A stretch of DNA of 64,000 nt. Source: Bacillota bacterium (GTDB lineage: Bacteria > Bacillota > Clostridia > Acetivibrionales > DSM-1351). The notes under the pieces were generated by a model. The model was given only the letters and a program-made list of their open reading frames with translations. It ran no database searches and was not told the origin of the DNA. The stretch covers positions 449,295 to 513,294 of the forward strand of contig JAEYHZ010000004.1 of assembly GCA_023409265.1 (NCBI GenBank), given 5' to 3'. The translations under genes were made by a program, and so were the position numbers. Below are positions 1 to 8,055 of this stretch, piece after piece (the first letter of the stretch is position 1; every line of letters starts with the position of its first letter).

Positions 1-1174
1 TTTCCTTTTTTGTCCTCATATAAAATTCATTAACTTCATTGGCTTCCATCTGAATAGGCACCCTTTCTATCACTTCAAGGCCGTATCCGCTTAAACCCAC
101 TACTTTTTTGGGATTGTTGGTCAAAAGTCTGATTTTTCTCACCCCCAAATCATATAATATCTGGGCTCCAATCCCATAATCCCGGAGATCTGGAGCAAAG
201 CCCAGCAATTCATTGGCTTCTACAGTATCCTTCCCTTGATCCTGCAGTTCGTAGGCACGTATTTTATTGACCAAACCTATTCCTCTCCCTTCCTGACGCA
301 TATAAAGAAGTATTCCTCTCCCCTCACGGCTTATCTGCCTGAGCGCTGCATCCAGCTGTTCACCGCAGTCACATCTTTTTGAATGGAAAGCATCACCCGT
401 CAGGCATTCGGAATGTACTCTTACCAATACAGGATCATTTGAGCTTGTTATATCTCCCTTTACCAAAGCTACATGGTGCTCACCGTTAATAATATTTTCA
501 TAGGCTGCAATTGTGAATTCTCCGTATTCTGTTGGCATCTTGGCAACGGCAGCTGCACTTATCAGTTTTTCATTACTCCTCCTGTACTTGATCAATTCAG
601 CCACTGTTATAATTTTTAAATTATGCTTTTTTGAGAATTCAAGTAACTGTGGTACTCTGGCCATTGTTCCGTCATCTTTCATGATCTCACATATAACCCC
701 CGCCGGGTACAAACCCGCCATTCTGGCAAGATCAACAGCAGCCTCGGTATGACCTGAGCGTTTTAATACTCCCCCATCCCTTGCAATCAAAGGGAAAATA
801 TGCCCCGGCCTCATAAAATCATTGCTTTCCGAATTGAGATTTACCAATTCCCTTACGGTATTGGCCCTTTCAAAGGAAGAAATGCCTGTTGTGGAGCTTT
901 TGTGATCTACTGTAACCGTAAAAGCAGTCTTCATGTTTTCGGTGTTTCTCTCCACCATCAAATTAAGTTCCAACTTTCTGGCACGTTCTTCCGTAAGCGG
1001 TACACATATCATTCCTTTACCATATGAGGCCATGAAGTTAATACTTTCAGGAGTGACCTTCTCTGCTGCCATTAAAAGATCCCCCTCATTCTCACGATCC
1101 TCATCATCCACAACAATAATCATCTTACCCTGTTTGATTTCCTCCACTGCCTCTTCAATAGAATTAAACTTCAT
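1..1174 (-). CDS. ribBA: Bifunctional 3,4-dihydroxy-2-butanone-4-phosphate synthase / GTP cyclohydrolase II (partial at left edge)
   Basis: Both branches of riboflavin precursor supply: the N-terminal RibB domain makes dihydroxybutanone phosphate from ribulose 5-phosphate, and the C-terminal RibA domain opens GTP. Translated by hand from the ATG at 1174, which follows a GGAGGTGCC ribosome site; 391 codons are open to the edge and no stop is reached, so only the last few residues should be missing. Visible RibB motifs are DDEDRENEGDL near residue 25 and RSGHTEAA near 145. Visible RibA motifs are the zinc-site HSECLTGDAFHSKRCDCG and the RQEGRGIG loop. It is the third gene of ribD-ribE-ribBA; ribH would be expected next, outside the window. 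Controlled by the FMN riboswitch upstream of ribD. Confidence 0.95.
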   Translation of the reverse strand, partial: MKFNSIEEAVEEIKQGKMIIVVDDEDRENEGDLLMAAEKVTPESINFMASYGKGMICVPLTEERARKLELNLMVERNTENMKTAFTVTVDHKSSTTGISSFERANTVRELVNLNSESNDFMRPGHIFPLIARDGGVLKRSGHTEAAVDLARMAGLYPAGVICEIMKDDGTMARVPQLLEFSKKHNLKIITVAELIKYRRSNEKLISAAAVAKMPTEYGEFTIAAYENIINGEHHVALVKGDITSSNDPVLVRVHSECLTGDAFHSKRCDCGEQLDAALRQISREGRGILLYMRQEGRGIGLVNKIRAYELQDQGKDTVEANELLGFAPDLRDYGIGAQILYDLGVRKIRLLTNNPKKVVGLSGYGLEVIERVPIQMEANEVNEFYMRTKKE

Positions 1175-1198
1175 TTCCGGCACCTCCAATTAATATAA

Positions 1199-1264
1199 GC
1201 TTTATATTCAAGCAAAGCTATAAATTTAATACTCAAGCAAGCTATAGTATCATAATCAAGCAAA
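1199..1264 (-). repeat. 24-bp tandem repeat at the ribE 3' end
   Basis: Read on the minus strand, two 24-bp units (1264-1241 and 1240-1217) and a shortened 18-bp unit (1216-1199) all carry T(T)TGCTTGA at the 5' end and end in AGC. The first unit includes the last codons and TGA stop of ribE, so the gap to ribBA looks built by duplication of the ribE tail. Each unit repeats an in-frame-like GCTTGA. No function can be assigned. Confidence 0.7.
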
Positions 1265-1903
1265 ACCATTGTCTCTAAGAAAGTCCAGTGTGATATCTCC
1301 TTTGGGTATGTTTGCTTTTGGGTTCAGAAGCTTTTCTACATACTTACCAACTACATCGCACTCAATATTTATTGAACTCCCCACTTTTCTGACTCCAAGG
1401 GTAGTAACATCTGCTGTCGTGGGGATAAGCGATACACTGAAGTGTGTTTCATTCACAGAGGCTACCGTCAGACTTGTTCCGTCCAGTGCTACTGAGCCTT
1501 TCATTACAACATACTTGAGGATGGACTCAGGTGCTTCAATTGTCAGCCAAAGGGCATTATCCTCTTCGACTCGGGAGGAAAGAATTCCGATGCCGTCAAT
1601 ATGTCCGGTCACAATATGGCCTCCCAGTCTGTCAGATAACCGTAAGGCCCTCTCCAGATTCACCCTGTCAGAGATATTAAGTTTATCAAGCCCTGTCTTC
1701 CTCATGGTTTCAGGCATTACATCAGCTGAAAACCAGTCTCCCCCCACCTTTGTGACTGTAAGACATATTCCGTTGACTGCTATACTGTCTCCAGGCTTTG
1801 CATCCTGCAATATTTTTCTACAGTGAACTGAAAGCTGTATCGATGATTTACCTGGTAAAACTTGCTTAATTGTACCTATTTCCTCTATAATTCCTGTAAA
1901 CAT
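1256..1903 (-). CDS. ribE: Riboflavin synthase, alpha subunit
   Basis: Dismutates two molecules of 6,7-dimethyl-8-ribityllumazine to riboflavin and the pyrimidinedione. The 215 residues show the family's two-lumazine-binding-repeat structure: the N-terminus MFTGIIEEIG is diagnostic, repeat 1 ends around residue 95 with GGHIVTGHIDG, and repeat 2 carries the matching VALDGTSLTV segment. Length is normal for the family (about 210-220). The start lies inside the 3' end of ribD (19-bp overlap) behind GGAGAGAC, which suggests translational coupling. Also called ribC in some species. Confidence 0.95.
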   Translation of the reverse strand: MFTGIIEEIGTIKQVLPGKSSIQLSVHCRKILQDAKPGDSIAVNGICLTVTKVGGDWFSADVMPETMRKTGLDKLNISDRVNLERALRLSDRLGGHIVTGHIDGIGILSSRVEEDNALWLTIEAPESILKYVVMKGSVALDGTSLTVASVNETHFSVSLIPTTADVTTLGVRKVGSSINIECDVVGKYVEKLLNPKANIPKGDITLDFLRDNGFA

Positions 1904-3006
1904 GTCTCTCCTTTAACATATCCCTCTACCAGGATATCCTCATCAAATCTGCTTACTTCCAACTTCTCAAGTTTAATTGCATCTTTCATCAAAGGTATGC
2001 CCTCACCCTCCACAGGAGTTTTGGCATTCTTTCCTCCGATAATTTTTGCAGCAATAAAAATCATTATTTTATCTACTATTCCAGAATTCAAAGCAGCCGC
2101 ATTCAAGCCTCCTCCCCCTTCCAGGAGGACGCTGTCAATTTCAGACAAGTACAATTCATCCATAAGCCTTTTGAGATCAACATGTCCATCCTGACCATCC
2201 AGTTTTAAAATCCGTACCCCTTTGTCAAGGAGCTGTTTTTCCTTTTCTGCCCCCATTGCTGATGTAGTGGCGATTATTACTCCTGCTGAAGACTGTATAT
2301 TTATAACCTGACTGTTTACAGGTATAACTCCCTTACTATCAACAATGATTCTGACCGGGTCCTTTCCTTTTTTGTCATTTAACCTTGTGGTAAGGGAAGG
2401 GTTATCGGTCATTACTGTGTTTACTCCTGCCATTACAGCCGAGACCCTGTCCCGTATAGAGTGAACCTGCTGTCTGGAACTTTCCCCCGATATCCATTTG
2501 GAATCTCCACAGGCTGAAGCAATTTTACCATCAAGAGTCATTGCAGTTTTCATAATTACAAAGGGTCGTTTAGAGGTTATATACTTTATAAATATTTCGT
2601 TGAGCTTTACTGCTTCCTGTTGAAGAACGCCTGTAACGGTTTCAATTCCTGCAGCCTGAAGCAGCTTTATTCCCCTTCCAGAAACCTTTGGGTTAGGGTC
2701 TTCCATACCTATTACCACCTTGCTGATTCCCTCTTTTATAATTCTTTCTACACAGGGAGGTGTTCTTCCGTAATGCGAACAGGGTTCAAGATTTACATAA
2801 AGCGTCCCTCCCATTACACTGCTCCCTGCATTACCAAAAGCCGCCACCTCGGCATGTGGGCCTCCCGGCATTTCATGGTATCCCTCTGTCACTATTTCTC
2901 CGTTCTTTACAATTAGCGCTCCCACCAGTGGATTGGGGTTTGTTTTCCCCCATCCTCTCTTTGCAAGATCCAAGACTCTTTTCATATAAAATTCATGAGT
3001 TCCCAT
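1885..3006 (-). CDS. ribD: Diaminohydroxyphosphoribosylaminopyrimidine deaminase / 5-amino-6-(5-phosphoribosylamino)uracil reductase
   Basis: Second and third steps of riboflavin synthesis. The N-terminal deaminase has the zinc motif HAEVAAFGNAG followed by PCSHYGRTPPC; the C-terminal reductase has KTAMTLDGKIA and the NADPH-binding LLEGGGGLNAA. The reading frame is open two codons further (TTG at 3012), but the ATG at 3006 lies 8 nt after GGAG and is preferred, giving 373 residues. First gene of the rib operon, directly downstream of the FMN riboswitch and its terminator. Confidence 0.95.
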   Translation of the reverse strand: MGTHEFYMKRVLDLAKRGWGKTNPNPLVGALIVKNGEIVTEGYHEMPGGPHAEVAAFGNAGSSVMGGTLYVNLEPCSHYGRTPPCVERIIKEGISKVVIGMEDPNPKVSGRGIKLLQAAGIETVTGVLQQEAVKLNEIFIKYITSKRPFVIMKTAMTLDGKIASACGDSKWISGESSRQQVHSIRDRVSAVMAGVNTVMTDNPSLTTRLNDKKGKDPVRIIVDSKGVIPVNSQVINIQSSAGVIIATTSAMGAEKEKQLLDKGVRILKLDGQDGHVDLKRLMDELYLSEIDSVLLEGGGGLNAAALNSGIVDKIMIFIAAKIIGGKNAKTPVEGEGIPLMKDAIKLEKLEVSRFDEDILVEGYVKGETCLQEL

Positions 3007-3060
3007 TGGCAATTCTCCTGTAAATAAGTAATATCATAAATATCAAACCAACAAGGCAAT

Positions 3061-3100
3061 AAAAACACAAAGTCCCTGGAAGTATACTACTCCCAGGGAC
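3061..3100 (-). terminator. Riboswitch-controlled intrinsic terminator of the rib operon
   Basis: On the minus strand GTCCCTGG...CCAGGGAC (3100-3072) forms a strong hairpin followed by TTTGTGTTTTT. It lies between the FMN aptamer and ribD, the expected position for the OFF state when FMN is bound. Confidence 0.85.
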
Positions 3101-3120
3101 AAAAATACATAAAAAATACA

Positions 3121-3263
3121 CTATCTTCCATCCAGACTGTACTGTCGGCTCCGGAATCTGACCGGATCTGCTTTCGCTCGCGGGCTCGCATTAAGGAACA
3201 GCTAATTAATAACTCTCCATTATTGCCTACCGCCGGTAAGGAATTTCACCTATCCCTGAAGTG
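3121..3263 (-). promoter_or_regulatory. FMN riboswitch (RFN element)
   Basis: The minus strand carries the conserved RFN core in order: AGGGATAGGTGAAATTCC, TACCGGCGGTA, GCCCGCGAGC, GGTCAGATTCCGG, GCCGACAGTACAGTC and TGGATGGAAG. This is the standard six-helix FMN aptamer. It is followed by a terminator hairpin and ribD, so high FMN should stop transcription of the riboflavin operon. Confidence 0.96.
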
Positions 3264-3395
3264 TTTGTTATACACCAAATATTATTCAATTATTTTGAAT
3301 ATAGCATTAAAGTATAATTAATGTCAAGTCTGACTTTGTTTATTATAAAATAAATATTTCCTTCATGTTATTTGTTTTTCTCAGCGATTACAAAA

Positions 3396-5612
3396 TCATT
3401 TACCTTTATAGGCATACCTTAATATGTTATCTATATTATTCACCAGATGCCTCTGTGCTGCTGTATCATACAAGTTTTGTTTATAATTTTCATACTTTTC
3501 CCTATTTTTTATTATAGTCACAATGCCTGTTTCCTGTCCCCTTGCTGTCGCAACCTTTGTATTTTTTCCATCTGCCGTTTCAATCTCCAGATATCCCTCA
3601 CTCAGTAAAAAATCGGCCATTTTTATTGCTGATACTTTTGAAAAGTTATTTTTCAAAAGCAGATAGTTCACTTTGTCAGCAAATAAACTAATAGTCACAG
3701 GCTCCTCGGAAAATTCAATTTGTTCCCTAATTAACGTACATACTTCATCAAGAGTGTAATCTTTTTCATCTGCTTCAGGCTTTTGGGAATCTCTACAGCT
3801 AGCTATCAACTCCAAAAATTCATTTCCATAAGCCTCCAATTTAACTTTTCCAACACCGGATACCTGTAGAAATTCTTCAGAATTTGCAGGCATTTTACTG
3901 CACATATCCACCAGGGTGGCATCAGAAAAAATTACAAAGGCAGGAACATGTTTTTGTTGAGCCAACTTAAATCTAAGTTCTTTGAGTTTAGTAAGCAAAG
4001 CATTATTAACTGAAATTTTATTTTTTGTCTTACTCATTGGAGGCTGTTGTTCTTTCAATGCCTTCATCATCAGTTTCTCACCATCAAACATTACATTTCT
4101 TGACTTTTCTGTCAGCTTTACCTGCGGAAATTCGGTATTAGTCAACCATAAGTATTCATAAAGAACCAAATGATTAATAATATCGCGAATGTGCTTTTCC
4201 TGCATTCCAGCCATTATACCATAAGTCTTTATCTTGTCCAGGCCAAATTTCAATACCTTTTCGGATTTGCTGCCGCGGAGGGTATCAATTACCATTTTGA
4301 TACCGTATCGCTCATTCATTCTTGCAATACATGACATAATCTTCCTGGCATCTTCGGTTATATCTATCTCTTCAAAATTTGTATTGCAGTTGCTGCAGTT
4401 CCCGCAAAAACTTGAGGTCTCATCACCAAAATAGCTTAATATATATTCTCTTAAGCAATCTGTACTATGGCAATAGTATGTAATTTGCTTTAAACGTTCT
4501 CTGTCCTTTTCTTTCACTTTTTCTGAAATTTCAGCATCTAAATCACTATTTTCATTTGAACTGTCGATGAGTATCTGATTTGTCACTACATCCTGGCCGC
4601 CGTAGAGCAAAATACAATCTGCAGTTGAACCGTCACGGCCGGCTCTCCCGGCCTCCTGATAATAGCTCTCAAGATTTTTGGGCATGTTGTAATGAATAAC
4701 AAAGGATACATTGCTTTTGTCAATCCCCATACCGAAGGCATTTGTTGCAACCATTACCGACCTTGTGTCATACAAAAAATCATCCTGATTCTGCGAGCGT
4801 TCATTTTCAGTCAAGCCCGCATGATATCTGGTAGCATTGAATTTATCCTCAATCAATTTATCACATACTTCTTCAACTGTCTTTCGGGTGGAACAGTAAA
4901 TAATTCCGCTTTTATTTGGATTTTCCTTTAAATATTTTAAAGCCGCCTTGTACTTGTCGACAGGTTTTTGGACCTCAAAATACAGGTTTTCACGGTTAAA
5001 ACCCGTTACCAGCTCAAAGGGATTTTTTAACTTCAGAAGGTTGGCAATATCCTCCTTGACCTCCTTGGTAGCAGTTGCTGTAAATGCCGACAAGACCGGC
5101 CTTTTTGGCAATTTATCAATAAATTCACTGATTTTAAGATAGCCGGGCCTGAAATTTTGTCCCCATTGTGATACACAATGAGCTTCATCAATTGTTACCA
5201 TTGAAATATCGGAGTTTATTGAAAACTCTAAAAATTCATTTGTATCAAGTCTTTCGGGAGCTATATATATGATTTTGTATTTGCCTGACTTTGCATTCTC
5301 CAATGCCTTGGCAATCTGATTGTTATTAAGTGTAGAGTTAATAAATGCAGCCGGAATTCCACTTGTATTAAGAGACTGCACCTGATCTTTCATGAGAGAT
5401 ATAAGAGGTGATATAACAAGTGTCATACCATTGAATAAAAGTGCCGGAACCTGAAAGCACAGAGACTTGCCCGCTCCGGTTGGCATTATTCCAAGAACAT
5501 CCTTTCCGCTTAAAATTTGATCAATCAGTTTTTCCTGGCCTTCACGAAAAGAATCATAGCCAAAATATTCCTTTAAGATTTGTTTCTTATGCACCTTAGT
5601 ACTCCAATCCAT
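3396..5612 (-). CDS. recQ: ATP-dependent DNA helicase RecQ
   Basis: 3'-5' helicase of recombinational repair. The 738 residues contain Walker A MPTGAGKS (about 43-50), DEAH at 142-145, the aromatic-loop region SQWGQNFRPGY, helicase motif VI QEAGRAGRDG, the RecQ zinc site (CHSTDC ... CGNCSNC, about 380-407) and a C-terminal HRDC domain around 530-600. A further ~130-residue tail follows HRDC, longer than in E. coli RecQ (609 aa). The ATG at 5612 has no good ribosome site; a GTG six codons downstream (5594) sits 7 nt after GGAG and may be the true start. Apparently monocistronic. Confidence 0.92.
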   Translation of the reverse strand: MDWSTKVHKKQILKEYFGYDSFREGQEKLIDQILSGKDVLGIMPTGAGKSLCFQVPALLFNGMTLVISPLISLMKDQVQSLNTSGIPAAFINSTLNNNQIAKALENAKSGKYKIIYIAPERLDTNEFLEFSINSDISMVTIDEAHCVSQWGQNFRPGYLKISEFIDKLPKRPVLSAFTATATKEVKEDIANLLKLKNPFELVTGFNRENLYFEVQKPVDKYKAALKYLKENPNKSGIIYCSTRKTVEEVCDKLIEDKFNATRYHAGLTENERSQNQDDFLYDTRSVMVATNAFGMGIDKSNVSFVIHYNMPKNLESYYQEAGRAGRDGSTADCILLYGGQDVVTNQILIDSSNENSDLDAEISEKVKEKDRERLKQITYYCHSTDCLREYILSYFGDETSSFCGNCSNCNTNFEEIDITEDARKIMSCIARMNERYGIKMVIDTLRGSKSEKVLKFGLDKIKTYGIMAGMQEKHIRDIINHLVLYEYLWLTNTEFPQVKLTEKSRNVMFDGEKLMMKALKEQQPPMSKTKNKISVNNALLTKLKELRFKLAQQKHVPAFVIFSDATLVDMCSKMPANSEEFLQVSGVGKVKLEAYGNEFLELIASCRDSQKPEADEKDYTLDEVCTLIREQIEFSEEPVTISLFADKVNYLLLKNNFSKVSAIKMADFLLSEGYLEIETADGKNTKVATARGQETGIVTIIKNREKYENYKQNLYDTAAQRHLVNNIDNILRYAYKGK

Positions 5613-5765
5613 TTCTGATATTAAAATTATTCAACTAAATATTTCGCGAAGCTTCGCATTATCTATAAGTATATCAGTTGTACCAAACAAGCTCAACTTT
5701 ACAGGTCAAAAACTAAACTATATGTTGTTTAATTTTCTCAAAAATTCCCTGAACAACAAGAAAGA

Positions 5766-5789
5766 GTGCTCAGGCCTGGCCTGTCGCAC
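5766..5789 (-). terminator. Intrinsic terminator after psuG
   Basis: On the minus strand GTGC, CAGGCC, GGCCTG, GCAC form nested complementary arms followed by TCTTTCTTGTTG. It lies 46 bp beyond the psuG stop. Confidence 0.6.
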
Positions 5790-5835
5790 CCTAGCTTACA
5801 TTCATGGTTATAATTAAGAAGCAGGACTGAATATT

Positions 5836-6753
5836 TTAAAGCTTGCTTAATTCTACTGCAATACGGGCTCCTATTTTTGCATTATTATAAACGAGCTTAA
5901 TATTTGAATCCAGGCTTGCACCTTCTGTTAATTCCTTTACCTTTGCCAGCAAAAACGGTGTGCTGGCTTTTCCCTTAATCCCTTTTTCATCAGCTTCTTT
6001 TAGGGCATCCGCTATTGCCTTGTTTATTACATCAGGATTCATTTCATACCCCTCAGGTATGGGATTGGCAATAACTGCGCCGCCTTTAAGTCCCAAATCC
6101 CATTTGGTTTTCAAGGCTTCTGCAAGTTCCTTTGGGGTATCGACTCTGTAATCTACTCCAAAACCGCTTTTTGAAGTGTAGAAGGCCGGCAGTTCGTCGG
6201 TCCCGAACCCAACCACAGGCACACCCTGAGTTTCAAGATATTCCAATGTAAGTCCAATATCCAGAATGGATTTGGCTCCTGCACAAATTACTGCCACATC
6301 AGTATGCGCCAATTCCTGCAAGTCTGCAGAGATATCAAAGGTTTCCTGTGCACCTCGGTGAACTCCGCCAATACCTCCGGTAGCAAATATCTTTATTCCG
6401 GCAAGGCTGGCTATTATCATGGTTGATGCCACAGTTGTCGCCCCGTCCAGGCCTTTGGCCAGGACAAAAGGTATGTCTCTCCGGCTTGTTTTTACAACCT
6501 CAGTGCTGCCTTTTCCGATATACTCAATTTCTTCCGATGTCAAACCAACCTTTAATTTACCTTTAATTATGGCTATGGTGGCAGGAATTGCTCCGTTATC
6601 CCTTACAATTCTTTCTACATTCAGGGCTGTTTCCACATTCTTTGGATATGGCATTCCGTGAGAAATAATGGTAGATTCAAGAGCTACTACTGCTTTCCCC
6701 TCTTCCAAAGCCCTTTTTACTTCGGGGTTGATGTCTAAATATTTTTCTAACAT
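5836..6753 (-). CDS. psuG: Pseudouridine-5'-phosphate glycosidase
   Basis: Cleaves the C-C glycosidic bond of pseudouridine 5'-phosphate to uracil and ribose 5-phosphate (PsuG / IndA family). 305 residues, the usual length. Family segments visible are VALESTIISHGMPYP near the N-terminus, SRRDIPFVLAKGLDGATTVA, FATGGIGGVHRGAQETFDIS and VPVVGFGTDELPAFY. AGGAG lies 8 nt before the ATG. It overlaps psuK by 7 bp, so kinase and glycosidase are made together as a complete pseudouridine salvage route. Confidence 0.95.
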   Translation of the reverse strand: MLEKYLDINPEVKRALEEGKAVVALESTIISHGMPYPKNVETALNVERIVRDNGAIPATIAIIKGKLKVGLTSEEIEYIGKGSTEVVKTSRRDIPFVLAKGLDGATTVASTMIIASLAGIKIFATGGIGGVHRGAQETFDISADLQELAHTDVAVICAGAKSILDIGLTLEYLETQGVPVVGFGTDELPAFYTSKSGFGVDYRVDTPKELAEALKTKWDLGLKGGAVIANPIPEGYEMNPDVINKAIADALKEADEKGIKGKASTPFLLAKVKELTEGASLDSNIKLVYNNAKIGARIAVELSKL

Positions 6754-7841
6754 AATCCTATCTCCTTCATTCTTTTATTTACATTTTCCTGTGAAATATT
6801 TGGATTTATTGTCTCTTCATGGCTTAATGCCAAAATTGCTGCAGTCATTGAAAAACGCGTGCTTTGCTCAATACCATAGTTATTGAAATGGCAGAATGCC
6901 AAAGCAGCTACAAAGGCATCCCCGGCTCCGGTGGCATTTACAACTTTTACCTCGGGATTTGCAATCAGCTTGTGATTATGTCCATCGTTAAAGAATACAC
7001 CGTCCTTCCCAAGTGTTATAAATACATTTTTAACACCCTTGTTCAAAAAGTACTCTGATGCCTTCAGCATATCATTAGTGTTGTGGATTTTAATCCCTGA
7101 AAGCAGTTCTGCCTCAATCCTATTTGGCTTTATTGTATGGAAAGCACCAATTTTATTCTTAATTTTTAATGCTTTGGTACTTGAAACAGTGTCCAGGAAA
7201 AATTCTGTATTCTTGAAATTATCAAGGACGTAGTTGATCACCGAGTCGGGAATATTGGTGTCTATTACGCAGAGCTTTGAATTTTCAACAACCTGCCTTT
7301 TATCCTGAATAAAATCAATTGATATTTCATTAAAAATATCCATATGAGAAATTGCAGCCTTCATATCGCCTTTTTCATCAAGAATCGCTAAATACGTAGA
7401 TGTGGGCACCTGGGACATAATGAGAGAACTTTTCATATCAAGACCAATTGCATTTGCATGATCAATAATTTTCTTTCCATAGATATCTTCTCCAACAGCG
7501 CTGATGAGTTTTGTTGAAACACCCAGATGCACCAGATTTTCGGCAATATTTCTGCCTACACCGCCAAGACTTATCTTGACCTTACCGGGATTGGAATCCT
7601 GCAGTATAAGGTTCTTTTCCGGAAAGCCAGTAATATCAATATTGGATCCGCCTAAAACACTGACATAGTCATCCTGCTTCAGAATATAACCTTTTCCTAT
7701 AATCAACCCTTTTTTTATAAGGTTAGTAATGTGCACAGCAACCGAAGAGCGGGTAATTCCAAGTGCAGAAGCCAGTTCATTCTGTGAAATGGCAGGATTT
7801 TTACTGATTAAGTCCAGCAATTCTTTTTCTCTATTAGTCAT
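6747..7841 (-). CDS. psuK: Pseudouridine kinase, PfkB family, with N-terminal helix-turn-helix
   Basis: Phosphorylates pseudouridine for PsuG. The open frame begins at 7862, but the ATG at 7841 lies 7 nt after AGGGA and is preferred (364 aa). Residues about 1-55 form a winged helix-turn-helix of the MarR/Lrp sort (NPAISQNELASALGITRSSV). The ribokinase-like fold follows with VLGGSNIDITG, a GGVGRNIAENL substrate loop and the anion-hole / catalytic-base motif NATGAGDAFVAA near the C-terminus. The fused DNA-binding domain suggests autoregulation by the kinase or its substrate; that is inference. The pairing with psuG makes the substrate assignment firm. Confidence 0.88.
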   Translation of the reverse strand: MTNREKELLDLISKNPAISQNELASALGITRSSVAVHITNLIKKGLIIGKGYILKQDDYVSVLGGSNIDITGFPEKNLILQDSNPGKVKISLGGVGRNIAENLVHLGVSTKLISAVGEDIYGKKIIDHANAIGLDMKSSLIMSQVPTSTYLAILDEKGDMKAAISHMDIFNEISIDFIQDKRQVVENSKLCVIDTNIPDSVINYVLDNFKNTEFFLDTVSSTKALKIKNKIGAFHTIKPNRIEAELLSGIKIHNTNDMLKASEYFLNKGVKNVFITLGKDGVFFNDGHNHKLIANPEVKVVNATGAGDAFVAALAFCHFNNYGIEQSTRFSMTAAILALSHEETINPNISQENVNKRMKEIGLC

Positions 7842-7950
7842 ATGCTCGTCCCTCATAAACATTTGCTTATTAACTAAACTTTAGCTTAATCTCATATTAT
7901 CATAAAACTCATAGGATTACAAGGTAATAGGGAGCAAATTTTTTTAGCGC

Positions 7951-7984
7951 AAAAAAGCAGAGACATCCAATAACATCTCTGCTT
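7951..7984 (-). terminator. Intrinsic terminator after the AraB-like kinase
   Basis: On the minus strand AAGCAGAGA and TCTCTGCTT form a 9-bp stem with a 12-nt loop, followed by TTTTGCGC. About 70 bp beyond the kinase stop. Confidence 0.8.
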
Positions 7985-8055
7985 CCCTTATCTTATACCA
8001 CTTAGGTCAAAAGAAAATTCTACTAGCAGTAAAACTTTCTTATCTCCCCGTTATA

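Noticed and set aside
1269..1826. 185-codon plus-strand ORF opposite ribE
   Set aside because: It is the antisense shadow of a clear riboflavin synthase, with no ribosome site or family match.
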